Notes: generated by a model not told the origin, from the letters alone. A DNA stretch of 64,000 nt from Psychrobacter immobilis (GCF_904846285.1 NZ_CAJHAD010000002.1:172371-236370); one strand, 5' to 3'. Counted from the stretch's first letter, positions 18,194-28,219 are shown. Program-made: numbers and translations.

Positions 18194-18250
18194 TTATCTT
18201 ATATAGCTTATGTTAGCCAGTGTGAGCTCATATTAAACTATATAAGATAA
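18194..18250. repeat. Perfect 13-bp inverted repeat between yiaA and mnmC
   Basis: TTATCTTATATAG (18194-18206) and CTATATAAGATAA (18238-18250) are exact reverse complements separated by 31 bases. It lies between convergent genes. It has no T-run, so a terminator role is possible but not typical. Confidence 0.6.
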
Positions 18251-18299
18251 GTAATTTAGCTAATAAATGACTTGGTTAACAAATGACTTAGTCGATAAC

Positions 18300-20486
18300 T
18301 CAGCCCGCTTTATGCAACCGCGCCCGATTGGGTGACAGTCGCGCTAAGGTAACAGCGGATAAAGGCGTAAAGCAGCCTAACATCATATCTGCTAATGCTT
18401 CAGCGCATATCGGTGCTAGTGCATAACCTTTTGCCCCCATCGCAGAGAGCGTCCAAATGCGGCGGCTTTGCGCAAGTCGTCCGACCAATGGATGATAATC
18501 AATCGTTTGCGTACGCACACCGGCGCGCGCTTGCCATGCGCCGGTATCATCTGGCAGGACATTGCCTAATTCCGGCATATCCTCCAGCAGTTTGTCATAA
18601 TTTTGCTGATTTTCTTCACGACGGATATCAATGCTGGCGTCAGCATCTATAAAGCTCGCACCCAGTAAAAACTGTGGCTGACCTTCGGCAATCATATTTA
18701 TCTCAGCATCACCGCTTTGTCCGATAAAGGGCGCGCAATAACCACTATATTTGAGCGGTAATTTAGGCAGACCAGCTATCTGCTCGTCAGTGGGCGTAAA
18801 CCAAGATAGCTGTCCGCGGATGGTACGGCATGCAACGATACGTTTGTCTAGCTGGTGGCTCTCATACGCGGCGCAAATCACCAGATTGTCAGCGCAGATA
18901 TTAATAGAGCTTTGACTATTATTATCAATGTTAATTTCTTTCTCGCCAATTACCGTAACCTTATCAGCAGTTTCTTTGACATCAGTAACGCTAAGCTGCT
19001 GATAATTGATATTTGGGTGCGCAAGGATGATCGTTTTTAGCGCTTGAGGATTGACCAAACCAGATTGTGGTAAATATAAATTGTCTGCTAAGTCTTTAGC
19101 TTTTAAGCCGCTTAACCGCCGCGCTTCTTCAGTTGTAATCGTAGTCGCCATCTCATTAGGATAATCGGCAATCTGAGCCGTGCCAATATTGGTTTTTATT
19201 AGCAAGTCTAACGTGCCTGTTTGCTCAAGTATCAGCGGCGTTTGTTGCAGAGCTGCTTGCTGATTAAAATAACGATATAGTCTGCCGCTATACAGATAAC
19301 CGATAGTATGCAAGTGCTCATAGACGTGGTGAATGGGCGTCATATTTGGTGCGAGTAGGGCGCGCGGATTGCCAGAGGCACCAGCAAGTGGGGCGGTCTT
19401 ATCTACTATCGTTACTGTCATACCGCGATTGGCCAACGTCCAAGCGGTGAGTAGTCCAGCAACGCCCGCACCAATCACTACTGTGTGGCTAGGAATATGG
19501 TTAGGTGGGTCCGGCAAAACGCAGATATTGTTATTGTTATTGTCATTTAGTGCTAAAGAATCAGGTAAGGAATCAGAATTGCCAGCTATAACTGCCGTTA
19601 ACATTTCACGCTTGCGTCCAAAGCCTTTAACCTTTTTAATGCTAAAACCATGCGCTTGCAACCCACGTTTGACGATACTGGCACAGCTATAAGTAGCCGC
19701 AGTCGTGCCAGTACGAGATAAGCGCTGCATCTGGGTAAATATCGACTCCGCCCACAAAGTCTCATTACAAGAAGGTGCGAAACCATCTAGAAACCAAGCA
19801 TCAACGTAAGGGCGTTTAATAGCCGAATCATTATCGAAAATATTTGAGGTATCTAAAGCACCTAAACTTGCCAAACTATGAGCCGCATCGCCTAGCCAAA
19901 TATCAAGCGTAATACTATCTTCAATAAAACTGAGTCTATGACAGCCCGCAATTAACGGTGGATAGCTGGCTAAAAGTTGCTCAACTATCTCAGCAAGCTC
20001 GGGTGCGCGTTGTGCCCATAAAATGAGTATCTGTGTTAGGTCAGTAAGCGGTATGGGGTATTTTTCGGTGGTGATAAAGTGCAAGCGTGCGCTTGTTAAA
20101 TGCGGCTGTTGAACACGAAGCTCACGCCAAAGCTGCCATGTAGCTAAAAAATTTAAGCCAGTACCAAAACCTAATTCAGCGACAGTAAAGCATTGTTTGT
20201 CTGCAAGGTTCGCTAGCCGTTCTGGTAGTTGATTATGGGCTAAGAACACATGGCGGGATTCTGCCAAGCCATCAGCGTGTGAGAAATACACATCACCAAA
20301 TTCTCCTGATACTGGCACTTGATTGCCAGCATCATCGGTTTGCCATGCAATCTTAGCAGGGGTAATTACGTTTGGCGGCGCAGGTTTTTTAGGGGGTTTG
20401 CTGGCTTTATGAGGCTTGCGCATTGCGGGAGAGGTAGGCTTAGATATAGCTGATTTAGACTCAGGTTTAGACACAAATTTGGACAT
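18300..20486 (-). CDS. mnmC: Bifunctional tRNA mnm5s2U34 modification enzyme MnmC
   Basis: This enzyme finishes 5-methylaminomethyl-2-thiouridine at the wobble base of tRNAs. The 728-residue protein has an N-terminal SAM methyltransferase (MnmD, about 45-300; [11 protein letters not shown] near 106 and W-F-L-D-G-F-A-P near 232). A C-terminal FAD oxidoreductase (about 330-715) follows, with [14 protein letters not shown]. The first 40 residues are an extra Ser/Lys/Pro tail with repeated S-K-P units. The linker near 305-325 has an Asn run. It is the last gene of a minus-strand group with yciI and the coiled-coil protein, starting 26 bases after the latter. Confidence 0.95.
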   Translation of the reverse strand: MSKFVSKPESKSAISKPTSPAMRKPHKASKPPKKPAPPNVITPAKIAWQTDDAGNQVPVSGEFGDVYFSHADGLAESRHVFLAHNQLPERLANLADKQCFTVAELGFGTGLNFLATWQLWRELRVQQPHLTSARLHFITTEKYPIPLTDLTQILILWAQRAPELAEIVEQLLASYPPLIAGCHRLSFIEDSITLDIWLGDAAHSLASLGALDTSNIFDNDSAIKRPYVDAWFLDGFAPSCNETLWAESIFTQMQRLSRTGTTAATYSCASIVKRGLQAHGFSIKKVKGFGRKREMLTAVIAGNSDSLPDSLALNDNNNNNICVLPDPPNHIPSHTVVIGAGVAGLLTAWTLANRGMTVTIVDKTAPLAGASGNPRALLAPNMTPIHHVYEHLHTIGYLYSGRLYRYFNQQAALQQTPLILEQTGTLDLLIKTNIGTAQIADYPNEMATTITTEEARRLSGLKAKDLADNLYLPQSGLVNPQALKTIILAHPNINYQQLSVTDVKETADKVTVIGEKEINIDNNSQSSINICADNLVICAAYESHQLDKRIVACRTIRGQLSWFTPTDEQIAGLPKLPLKYSGYCAPFIGQSGDAEINMIAEGQPQFLLGASFIDADASIDIRREENQQNYDKLLEDMPELGNVLPDDTGAWQARAGVRTQTIDYHPLVGRLAQSRRIWTLSAMGAKGYALAPICAEALADMMLGCFTPLSAVTLARLSPNRARLHKAG

Positions 20487-20512
20487 AAAGCATCACATTT
20501 ATAGAGGATTTA

Positions 20513-21061
20513 CTACCAGCGTTCACGGCGAACAAACACCAACCACGAAATAAAAATCCCGACCAATAAGCTCATTAACACCGTAAATGCGCCATATAAA
20601 AACAATTGACCTTTGCTCTCATACACCAAAACGTTCACTTGCGTCTGTAAGTCATTGACTTGACGTTGAAGCTGGGCATTACGGCTAAGCAATTCTTGAT
20701 TGGCCGCAGAAAGCGCTTTATTAGACGGTTGTAGCTGCGCCGCTAAAGTGTCGCTAATATTGGTCGCAGGCTTAGCAATGGCAGTTGGGTTCGGCGCTGT
20801 AGTTGCTACGGTATTTGAAGCAGTATTTGGCGGCGTTATTTGAGTAACATTATTGGGCGCTAATACAGCATTAGGCGTCAGCGTAGCTGTTCCTGCTGCA
20901 GGGTCAGCATTGGTCACAGTTGGCGCTGCTTGTACCGATAGACTAGTAAGCAACAATAAGCTCGCAACACTAAGATTAGCGATGCGACCAAAAGCAAGCG
21001 CAATACCATGATAAGCGACATGATTAGAAACAGCACTATTTAATAATAACTGCTTAATCAC
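20513..21061 (-). CDS. Exported coiled-coil protein with C-terminal membrane anchor
   Basis: The 182-residue protein has an N-terminal hydrophobic segment of signal-peptide type ending near A-Q-A, or a membrane helix at about 28-45. It continues with an Ala/Thr/Asn/Pro-rich linker, a heptad-like coiled coil (about 113-150), and a C-terminal membrane helix with a basic R-R-E-R-W end. This coiled-coil/helix/basic layout resembles the tail of YgiM/TIGR04211 proteins, but no SH3 domain is present. Its start overlaps the yciI stop by 4 bases (ATGA), so translation is coupled. Confidence 0.6.
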   Translation of the reverse strand: MIKQLLLNSAVSNHVAYHGIALAFGRIANLSVASLLLLTSLSVQAAPTVTNADPAAGTATLTPNAVLAPNNVTQITPPNTASNTVATTAPNPTAIAKPATNISDTLAAQLQPSNKALSAANQELLSRNAQLQRQVNDLQTQVNVLVYESKGQLFLYGAFTVLMSLLVGIFISWLVFVRRERW

Positions 21062-21399
21062 GATGCTGCTACCTTATTGGCTGGCTTATCTGCTGCGCTG
21101 TTAGTAGGTGCAGGCAATGTCTGTATAAACGGCTTGATATCTACATGGCTATAAACGCCATCACGCAAATAAGGCTCAGCGCTTGCCCATGCTTGCGCGG
21201 CATCGAGGGAGTCGAAGTCAGCAATAATCAGGCTACCTGACATCTCGCTTTTACCGTGTTCAATGGGCGTTGGACCAGCGATAATGAGTCGCTGCTCGCT
21301 TTGTAATACTTGTAGTCGGGCAACGTGTTCGGCACGTGTCACCTGACGTTGGGCGCTGCTGCCAGCAACATCGTGACCGATAATGGCAAATAAGGACAT
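21058..21399 (-). CDS. yciI: YciI family protein
   Basis: This 113-residue small ferredoxin-like-fold protein of the YciI family has H-V-A-R-L-Q-V-L, G-S-L-I-I-A-D-F-D-S-L-D-A-A-Q-A-W and D-P/E-P-Y-type elements. The conserved His and Asp of the family are at the expected places. The biochemical role of single-domain YciI is unclear. GAGGAAG sits ahead of the ATG. It lies 128 bases after yciB on the same strand, the familiar yciB-yciI pairing, and overlaps the next gene by 4 bases. Confidence 0.88.
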   Translation of the reverse strand: MSLFAIIGHDVAGSSAQRQVTRAEHVARLQVLQSEQRLIIAGPTPIEHGKSEMSGSLIIADFDSLDAAQAWASAEPYLRDGVYSHVDIKPFIQTLPAPTNSAADKPANKVAAS

Positions 21400-21527
21400 G
21401 GGACTTCCTCAAATAAATAGTAAGAATAAAGCGCTATAAAGCATAATGAAAAACAATGAGCTTATGTCTCATCATGTTTTTAAACCATATACTATGATTA
21501 AACTGAGTCTTATGATTAAATCAGCTC

Positions 21528-22079
21528 TTATTTAGTGCTTTTGTCGGTTAATGCTGGATTGAGGTGATTTTTTAACAGGGCAAATTGAGCAACCACGAAT
21601 ACCAACATAATCGGAATCCAGCCATAGGTTTTGAAGTTAATCCAAGCTTCATCAGACATAGTGAATGCCGTGATATAATGCAGAACGCCCATCATGGCAA
21701 AAAACAATGCCCAAGCGACGGTCAGTTTTTTCCAGCCACTCAGCGTGAGTGAAAACACCTCTTTCATGGCCAATTGCATCAACGGTTTGTTAATCACAGC
21801 GCTGACCAACAGCGTTAAGGCAAAGATACCGTTGATAATAGGCGACTTCCAACGCAGGTAAATGTCGTCACGCAATAGCAGCGTACCACCGCAAAAGACG
21901 ATGGTTAATAATAAAACGACCCACTGCTGTTTATCAAATTTGCCTTTTTGACGCACAAAATGGATGGCATAAATAATAATAGTGGCAACGAGCAATGCGC
22001 CTGCCGCCGCTAAAATGCCACTGTAACGCGCGGCAATAAAAAAAGCGATCAACGGAATGAAGTCTAATAAGGCTTTCAT
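21528..22079 (-). CDS. yciB: Inner membrane septation-type protein YciB
   Basis: The chosen start at 22079 gives M-K-A-L-L-D-F-I-P-L-I-A-F-F, the conserved N terminus of YciB/IspZ proteins; the longer frame to 22100 uses a TTG. The 183-residue protein has five membrane segments and the family motifs P-I-I-N-G-I-F-A and W-I-N-F-K-T-Y-G-W-I-P near the end. It is implicated in envelope and cell-division functions in enterics. It heads the minus-strand group and is divergent from the PHP-domain gene. Confidence 0.92.
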   Translation of the reverse strand: MKALLDFIPLIAFFIAARYSGILAAAGALLVATIIIYAIHFVRQKGKFDKQQWVVLLLTIVFCGGTLLLRDDIYLRWKSPIINGIFALTLLVSAVINKPLMQLAMKEVFSLTLSGWKKLTVAWALFFAMMGVLHYITAFTMSDEAWINFKTYGWIPIMLVFVVAQFALLKNHLNPALTDKSTK

Positions 22080-22282
22080 AGCAAATAGGATTTCCAACAA
22101 AAAAACGTATGGGGTAGTTTACACGTCTACTGCCGCAAAAAAAAGCAATCAACCTGATAATCGTCCGATATGCTATCGATATGCGATGTCTTCGCCTTTT
22201 TTAGCTCGTTTTACTGATAATATACTTAGTATCGACCGCATATTTAAATGAACAACACATTCAAAACCTTAAGGCCAGCTTT

Positions 22283-23164
22283 ATGAAAATTGACTTACAT
22301 TGCCACAGTACTTGTTCTGATGGTACCTATGCACCCACTGAGGTAGTACAGCGCGCGCATAATGCTGGCATTAATGTACTGGCGTTAACGGATCATGATA
22401 CCTTGATGGGTATCGACGAGGCGCGCGCGGCGGCTGAGGCTTTCGATATACAATTAATCAATGGGGTTGAGATTAGCTGCGAGCATACGCTTAGCGGCGG
22501 CTATGGTAAAAATAAATCTACCAATAAAATCATCCATGTGCTTGGACTGGATTTTGCTGACTTTGATAAAATGCACGCTACTTTGCAACAATTACAAGAC
22601 AGCCGTGCCACGCGTGGTCAACGTATCACTGAAAAACTTAGTGAGCTATTAGATATTGATTATGCTGAGCTATGGCAAGCGGTGCTCGATAAAGCTGGCA
22701 GCAATCCACAAGCGGTAGGGCGTGCACATATTGGTCAAGTGTTGTTTGAGCGCGGCGCAGTGAAAACCGTGCAAAAAGCTTTTGATAAATATCTGGCGGA
22801 TAATAAGCCGGCCTATGTGGCGATTGAGGCATTAACGATGCAGCATGGTATCGAGCTGATCCATGCTTGCGGCGGCAAGGCAGTACTGGCGCACCCAACG
22901 CGCTACCAGCTTTCGGCCACTCGCGTACGTAAATTAATTGAAGAGTTTGCACGACTTGGCGGTGATGCTTGTGAATTGCCGTCAAATAGCGAACCGATTA
23001 GTACCCGTAGAATGGTCGATCGCAGTATTGCTGAACACCAGCTTGCTGCTTCTATCGGCAGCGACTTTCATGGCAGTAATATGCCGTGGCGACGCTTGGG
23101 TGATGTGCCAAACCTTCACCCTGAGCAACAAGGCGTTTGGCAGTCGTTTGCGGCATTGGCTTAG
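22283..23164 (+). CDS. rnm: PHP-domain phosphoesterase (RNase AM/YciV type)
   Basis: The 293-residue PHP hydrolase opens with I-D-L-H-C-H-S-T-C-S-D-G-T, and has L-T-D-H-D-T, N-G-V-E-I-S and H-P metal-binding motifs, a V-L-A-H-P-T-R-Y stretch near residue 195, and I-G-S-D-F-H-G near the C terminus. The family includes E. coli YciV (RNase AM), a 5'-3' exonuclease on short RNAs, and 3',5'-nucleotide phosphatases. The neighbourhood (divergent yciB, yciI) matches the YciV locus of relatives. No trp genes or yciO are adjacent. Confidence 0.85.
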   Translation: MKIDLHCHSTCSDGTYAPTEVVQRAHNAGINVLALTDHDTLMGIDEARAAAEAFDIQLINGVEISCEHTLSGGYGKNKSTNKIIHVLGLDFADFDKMHATLQQLQDSRATRGQRITEKLSELLDIDYAELWQAVLDKAGSNPQAVGRAHIGQVLFERGAVKTVQKAFDKYLADNKPAYVAIEALTMQHGIELIHACGGKAVLAHPTRYQLSATRVRKLIEEFARLGGDACELPSNSEPISTRRMVDRSIAEHQLAASIGSDFHGSNMPWRRLGDVPNLHPEQQGVWQSFAALA

Positions 23165-23364
23165 TCTAAAATAGTCTATATTTTAAGAATAATAAGTAAG
23201 GTAAAATGAAAGTCAGATATGGATGAGTAAATTAGTTAAAGAGATTGATAATTAAAGGAAAAATTGCCACACTAAATACGTCAGTTTAAGTCTAATATAA
23301 GTCAAAGATCTTAGTTTTATACTTGGTTTATCTCAATAACTTTCACTATCTGCGGTAGCCCATT

Positions 23365-24897
23365 ATGGCTGTATCGATATCTCATCTAGGCTACAGAAAA
23401 CTCTCGCGAGTGATTTTCGAGTGGCAAGCCGCTGATAGAGCATCGCTACTAGCGCTGTTTGTTTTAATAGAAGTCACGTCACATTGGCTATGGTGCTTGT
23501 TTGTTTGGTGGCGCCAAGATATTTATGGCTCCTACGTAGATATGGCGCTACTGTACCCCTTGTGGATTGGCGTGACACTGATGCTGCTGTTCTTTTTTTG
23601 GATGGTCAGCCGTGCATCACCCATTAGAGAAGATACGGGCTCGTTGTATAAATGGCAGGCGATAATGGTCACGCTTTATAGCCTGTATATTGCAGTGGTG
23701 ATTTTAGTCATGGGTCACAGTAGTCTGGTTGCTGGGGTTTCGCTGGTTGGCGGCGCGATGCTAGGAATGATGCTGATACGGCGGCGCTATGTATGGAAAG
23801 CCTTTTTAGGGCATATCGCCTTGATCTTTTTGGTCACCTTAATTCCTTATTTTGGTTTTACGATACCCAATCTGCGCCAAATGACGATAACCTCTTTTCC
23901 ATTAGATACTTATAGTTATCTTACTTTTAGCGAAACGGTAGCAATCGAAAATGCCATTTCTGCCTCTATTTTTCAAAATGGAACGCTGAGCTGGGACAAC
24001 TTTAATCAACTGCGTTTTTCTTCTGCATTTTTTTGGCGCACCACCCATATTTATATGGCGCTCCCAAAAGCGGTTTTTATCATCTATATGTTTCGAACGC
24101 TGCTGTTAATATTGGATAACAGCAAAGCTGAAATCATGCAATATGCCAATCAAGATGAATTGACCCAGCTAAAGAGTCGGCGCTACGGTTTGACGCAAAT
24201 GCAGCAAGCGCTACTGGCGATGGGAGATAAGCAAGATTTCAGTGTCATTTTGCTGGACTTAGATTGGTTTAAAAATATCAATGATAACTATGGTCACGAT
24301 GTCGGCGACCAAGTCTTGTCTGAGGTTGCCCAGACGCTACTGAAATCTTTATCAGAAGAGGCGATTGTCAGTCGCTATGGCGGCGAAGAGTTTTTAATCG
24401 TGCTGCCAGATACCACGCATGAGGGTGCGATGGCTATTGCTAAGCAGCTACGCCAAGATATCGCCCAACATGTCATCAAGAGCGATGAGGGTACGGATTT
24501 CTATATTACTGCCAGCTTAGGGGTTTATACCCTGACACATGATGAGCGTGCTCGCATCCAAAGTGAATACAAGGTATTGGCGCTAGAAGAAGGTACGCCA
24601 CCGCTTACAAAGCCACATAAAAACCGTAAACAAGGCAATAGTGCCCATACTTCAAGCAGCAACCAAGCAGGCACAGCAAAAACGCATGCGCAAAAAAGAA
24701 TTTCCCATAGAAGAAAACGCGCCGCAAAAGAAATACTGCAAGCACAACTGCCTAGCGATATTTGTCAGCGCTTAATATGTGTTGCGGATAAAGCCTTATA
24801 TGAAGCAAAAGACCGTGGCCGCAATCAAGTGGTCAGTGCCAATCATATGCTAGCGGCAGAAAAAGATAAAATTGCCGTCCTTTACGCGACTAGCTAG
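23365..24897 (+). CDS. Membrane diguanylate cyclase with disrupted-length GGDEF domain
   Basis: This 510-residue protein likely makes cyclic di-GMP at the inner membrane. The first 250 residues hold about six membrane helices (28-48, 62-80, 97-117, 122-138, 148-165, 235-251). The GGDEF domain follows, with D-E-L-T-Q-L-K-S-R-R at 264, D-L-D-W-F-K-N-I-N-D at 298 and an intact G-G-E-E-F at 339-343. No RxxD inhibitory site is seen before it. Between S-L-G-V (384) and A-D-K-A-L-Y-E-A-K (474) lies an unusual basic, low-complexity insertion of about 70 residues. It stands alone with 200 bases of AT-rich DNA upstream. Confidence 0.88.
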   Translation: MAVSISHLGYRKLSRVIFEWQAADRASLLALFVLIEVTSHWLWCLFVWWRQDIYGSYVDMALLYPLWIGVTLMLLFFFWMVSRASPIREDTGSLYKWQAIMVTLYSLYIAVVILVMGHSSLVAGVSLVGGAMLGMMLIRRRYVWKAFLGHIALIFLVTLIPYFGFTIPNLRQMTITSFPLDTYSYLTFSETVAIENAISASIFQNGTLSWDNFNQLRFSSAFFWRTTHIYMALPKAVFIIYMFRTLLLILDNSKAEIMQYANQDELTQLKSRRYGLTQMQQALLAMGDKQDFSVILLDLDWFKNINDNYGHDVGDQVLSEVAQTLLKSLSEEAIVSRYGGEEFLIVLPDTTHEGAMAIAKQLRQDIAQHVIKSDEGTDFYITASLGVYTLTHDERARIQSEYKVLALEEGTPPLTKPHKNRKQGNSAHTSSSNQAGTAKTHAQKRISHRRKRAAKEILQAQLPSDICQRLICVADKALYEAKDRGRNQVVSANHMLAAEKDKIAVLYATS

Positions 24898-24977
24898 TTA
24901 TTTGCTATTTAGTTTCTTCTCTGAATCACCAAATTATTGCTTCTAATGATTAAATTATTGCTTAGGCGGTTATTCAG

Positions 24978-26279
24978 TTAGGTGCTTAAATTTGCGACCA
25001 AGCTTGAAAGCACACTGGTCGCAAAGCTACCGGTCGTTAAAGTAAAACTGAGCACCAATGTCAGCTCATCATCTGTGTCCTGCCATTCCCAGCTTAACTC
25101 CTCAATCGGTAATCTTAGCGCTCGTCGTTGTGCTTTGATATCGCGCTTTTCTAATCCTGTAGCTAGCTGATGTAATAATGGATTTTTCTGTACAATATCA
25201 TTTTCGATAGCGGCAGCTGGGCCACTGACTTTATCATTACCCACGCCCCATAATACCGCCGTTGGATGAATATCGGCGCTGGCAAGTCGCGCTTGCAAAG
25301 TATCGTCAATTGCTGCGCTGGCAAATATCGAGCCTGATCCGTCCAAATTAAATACTTCACCTGCAAGCCATGTATTCCAGCTACCATCGCGCACCCGCGC
25401 TGCCAATATCTCATTAAATATCAAGCTACGCGCAGCAGACAATTCCATGCTGTTTTGCTCGCGGGGTGCCTGTTTGCGTTTGCTCTTTTTGGGTTGCGGA
25501 CGACTTTCTGGCGCTGGACGGGCAAACAATGACAATGCTTCTCTAACATTATTGCCATTACGGCCAAAACGCTGCGGACCAAAATAATTGGGCACGCCCG
25601 TTGTGCTGATATGGGCTAAATGCTGCTCGACAGCATCCTTATTACTTTTCTCAGACGATAAGTCCTGCTCGGACGCTGTAATTCCTAAGTCAGCAAACTC
25701 GACATCACGCAAGGTAATAATAAATTGATTAGCTCGGTGCGTAGCACGATTGAGTTTTTTATTGTGCCACTGCTGCGCAAGGATAGTGAGCGATTCATTG
25801 ACACCAATATCTACTGGAGCAAACTCAGACTCTGGCAATTGCTTCTTTGGTATGCGCAGGCTAAACCACTGTGTCGTTAGTGCATGACGGTCTTTAAGCC
25901 CCGAATAACCGACATCACGTAGGGGAATCCCTGCCCATTCTGATAATAATTTGGCCAGATAGGCGGTATTCATACCCAGCTTCTCAATATGCAGCCATAA
26001 ATGCTCACCCTCGCCAGTAAAGTCGAGCGGCAATATCTCATTAACCACAAAATCTGTGGCATGGGCTTTGTAGGTTGCTTGTTTTAAAGGTGGCTGCGTC
26101 GGCTGTGGTAATTTAGCTGTATCGGTGGCGGCAGCAATATCAATAGTATTTATATTCTCGATATTCTCGGCGTTTGAGTTAGCAAACGTCTTATCATCAA
26201 TAGATTTGTTATTAGGCGAATCGTTATTAAATGAGTTGTTATTAAGTGGGTCGTTCTTTAATTCGTCTTGAGAAGTCAT
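24978..26279 (-). CDS. truD: tRNA pseudouridine13 synthase TruD
   Basis: This enzyme makes pseudouridine at position 13 of tRNA-Glu. The chosen start is 26279 (M-T-S-Q-D-E-L); the longer frame adds an improbable hydrophobic stretch. The 433-residue protein has the catalytic G-L-K-D-R-H-A with Asp130, F-V-V-N-E-I near 77, P-N-Y-F-G-P-Q-R-F-G near 243, and a C-terminal TRUD domain. It exceeds E. coli TruD (349) by a 65-residue N-terminal tail with pentapeptide repeats of N-N-x-S type, and by a Lys/Pro-rich insertion near 270. It is divergent from the Rieske/FAD gene. Confidence 0.93.
   Translation of the reverse strand: MTSQDELKNDPLNNNSFNNDSPNNKSIDDKTFANSNAENIENINTIDIAAATDTAKLPQPTQPPLKQATYKAHATDFVVNEILPLDFTGEGEHLWLHIEKLGMNTAYLAKLLSEWAGIPLRDVGYSGLKDRHALTTQWFSLRIPKKQLPESEFAPVDIGVNESLTILAQQWHNKKLNRATHRANQFIITLRDVEFADLGITASEQDLSSEKSNKDAVEQHLAHISTTGVPNYFGPQRFGRNGNNVREALSLFARPAPESRPQPKKSKRKQAPREQNSMELSAARSLIFNEILAARVRDGSWNTWLAGEVFNLDGSGSIFASAAIDDTLQARLASADIHPTAVLWGVGNDKVSGPAAAIENDIVQKNPLLHQLATGLEKRDIKAQRRALRLPIEELSWEWQDTDDELTLVLSFTLTTGSFATSVLSSLVANLST
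26184..26258 (-). repeat. In-frame 15-bp tandem repeat in the N terminus of truD
   Basis: Five degenerate 15-bp units encode K-N-D-P-L, N-N-N-S-F, N-N-D-S-P, N-N-K-S-I and D-D-K-T-F (residues 8-32). Several units share the nucleotide start AATAAC. The unit length keeps the frame whatever the copy number. Confidence 0.7.
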
Positions 26280-26530
26280 AAAAGGTATCTTTTGTGTTGA
26301 TAAAAAATGATAAAAATAAAAAATTAAGGATAAAGCAAAGGTAAATTTACGTTTTGCAACGCAGGCAGCATACAAATAAACAGCGTCTACCAAATGGTCT
26401 TGCTACTATCAAGATATCTGGTTTTTTAAATAACGTATTTTTATCGCTAATGATTGATTTCATAAGCTTACATCAATACGTTTGCAGCAGGAAATAATAA
26501 ATTATTAATAATAACCGTTAAGGATAACTT

Positions 26531-28159
26531 ATGAGCAAGGCAACGATTCATACTGTCACCATTAGCAAAGCTGACATTCCAAGTGGTGGCATGAAATCCT
26601 ATAAACAGGATGACGATAGTATCATTTTAATCACCCGCGATGAGGACGAGTTTAGCGCCTTCGATGGTAAATGTCCGCATGCTGGCGCAGATTTGGGTGA
26701 GGGGCTACGCTGCGGTAATCGGGTCATTTGCCCATGGCATCATGGTAGCTTTGATAGTCGCGATGGCACGCTATTGGAGCCGGTCGCGATGCGCGGCTTG
26801 ACTCAGTACGAGCTGAGCGATGAGGGTGATAGCTTAACCGTCAATACCGCGCCGAAGATAGATAAGCGCGTGGCCAATGACAAAATGACGGACACCCATA
26901 CCATTATCGTTGGCGGCGGCGGTGCAGGTTTTATGACCGCCAATCAGCTGCGACATACGGGTTATGGCGGCAAGATTACCTTGATTAGCCAAGATGATAA
27001 AGCACCTTATAATCGTCCTTTATTATCCAAGATGTTTTTGGCAGGTAAAATGGACGAGAAATATCTAATGCTAGGCGGCGCTGATTGGGCCAGTAATAAC
27101 AATATCGATTTGCGCTTACAGCAAACCGTCAGCGAAGTATCACCAAACGCGCGTACCATCGTTATCACAGATGCAGACGGTAAACGCGAAGAGCAAACCG
27201 CGGACTTCTTAGTAGTGGCGACAGGCGCTGAGCCAAAAATACCGCCTTTTAAAGGGGCTGAGCTCGACGGTGTTTATACGCTGCGTAGTATGGATGATGC
27301 CAAGGCTATCAAAAATGCCAGTGATAATAAGCATGTGGTTATCGTCGGCACCGGTTTTATCGGCATGGAAGTGGCGTCGGCACTAATGGAGGCAGGGAAG
27401 GCTGCCTCTATTACTGTCGTTGGGCGTAATCGCCGTGTGATGGCTAATATCGTTTCTGAAAGCGTCAGTAATGCTTTAATCAAATTACACGAAGAAAAGG
27501 GCGTTAATTTTGTATTCGGTGCTGGCGTTGACGAAATCAATGCTGCTAAAGACGATACTGATAATGAAAATAGTAAAGTCAGCGGCGTCACTCTATCAGA
27601 TGGCAGTACGCTTGTCGCCGATGTGGTCATTTTAGGAACCGGTGTTGCACCACGTACTGAGCTGTTAAATGAAGTAAACGCGCCAGATGGTGTGCAAGTT
27701 GATGAGACCTTGCAACTGCGTGATGGCGTCTATGCGCTGGGTGATATCGCCAAAGCCACCAATCAGATGGGACGCATGCGTATCGAGCATTGGCGGGTGG
27801 CGTTGCAACATGGTCTAGTTACGGCGGCGGCTATCTTGAATGAGGATAATGTTAATTCGTTAGCGGAGCGTATTCCTTTCTTTTGGACAGCACAGTATGG
27901 CAAAAGCCTGCGCTATAGCGGCCATGCTGCCACACCTGATAAGGGTATTTTATTTGGCTCGCCTGCTAAGCTTGATTATATCGAATATTATTTTGATGAT
28001 GATGGGCAGAATACGCGAGTCAGTGCCGCAAGCTCGCTCGGACGTGACAAAGAGCTGATTGCTTTCTCTGAATTATTGCGCCGTGGTCATGCGCCAACGC
28101 GCGCTCAAATCAATGCAGGATTTGATATTATCGAGCAAGCCCACGCGTTATCCCGCTAG
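26531..28159 (+). CDS. Rieske [2Fe-2S]-FAD/NAD(P)-dependent oxidoreductase
   Basis: This 542-residue fusion carries an N-terminal Rieske domain (1-105) with cluster ligands in C-P-H (Cys48, His50) and C-P-W-H (Cys67, His70). The pyridine nucleotide-disulfide oxidoreductase body starts at about 117, with I-I-V-G-G-G-G-A-G-F-M-T, the second nucleotide motif V-I-V-G-T-G-F-I-G-M-E near 272, and the FAD signature G-V-Y-A-L-G-D-I near 400. This is the AIF-M3/ferredoxin-reductase-like architecture. It would move electrons between NAD(P)H and the iron-sulfur cluster or an unknown partner. AAGGA precedes the ATG. No oxygenase partner is adjacent. Confidence 0.88.
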   Translation: MSKATIHTVTISKADIPSGGMKSYKQDDDSIILITRDEDEFSAFDGKCPHAGADLGEGLRCGNRVICPWHHGSFDSRDGTLLEPVAMRGLTQYELSDEGDSLTVNTAPKIDKRVANDKMTDTHTIIVGGGGAGFMTANQLRHTGYGGKITLISQDDKAPYNRPLLSKMFLAGKMDEKYLMLGGADWASNNNIDLRLQQTVSEVSPNARTIVITDADGKREEQTADFLVVATGAEPKIPPFKGAELDGVYTLRSMDDAKAIKNASDNKHVVIVGTGFIGMEVASALMEAGKAASITVVGRNRRVMANIVSESVSNALIKLHEEKGVNFVFGAGVDEINAAKDDTDNENSKVSGVTLSDGSTLVADVVILGTGVAPRTELLNEVNAPDGVQVDETLQLRDGVYALGDIAKATNQMGRMRIEHWRVALQHGLVTAAAILNEDNVNSLAERIPFFWTAQYGKSLRYSGHAATPDKGILFGSPAKLDYIEYYFDDDGQNTRVSAASSLGRDKELIAFSELLRRGHAPTRAQINAGFDIIEQAHALSR

Positions 28160-28186
28160 TACTCAAAACTGATACGTATTATTATA

Positions 28187-28219
28187 AAGGCTGGCTTGGT
28201 TATCCGAGCCAGCCTTTTA
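28187..28219 (+). terminator. Terminator after the Rieske/FAD oxidoreductase gene
   Basis: GGCTGGCTTGG and CCGAGCCAGCC arms (one G-T pair) enclose a TTAT loop, with AAA before and TTTTAT after. Confidence 0.88.

Noticed and set aside
26280..26393. Longer N terminus of TruD
   Set aside because: It adds a hydrophobic stretch not expected for a cytosolic tRNA enzyme; the inner ATG is preferred.
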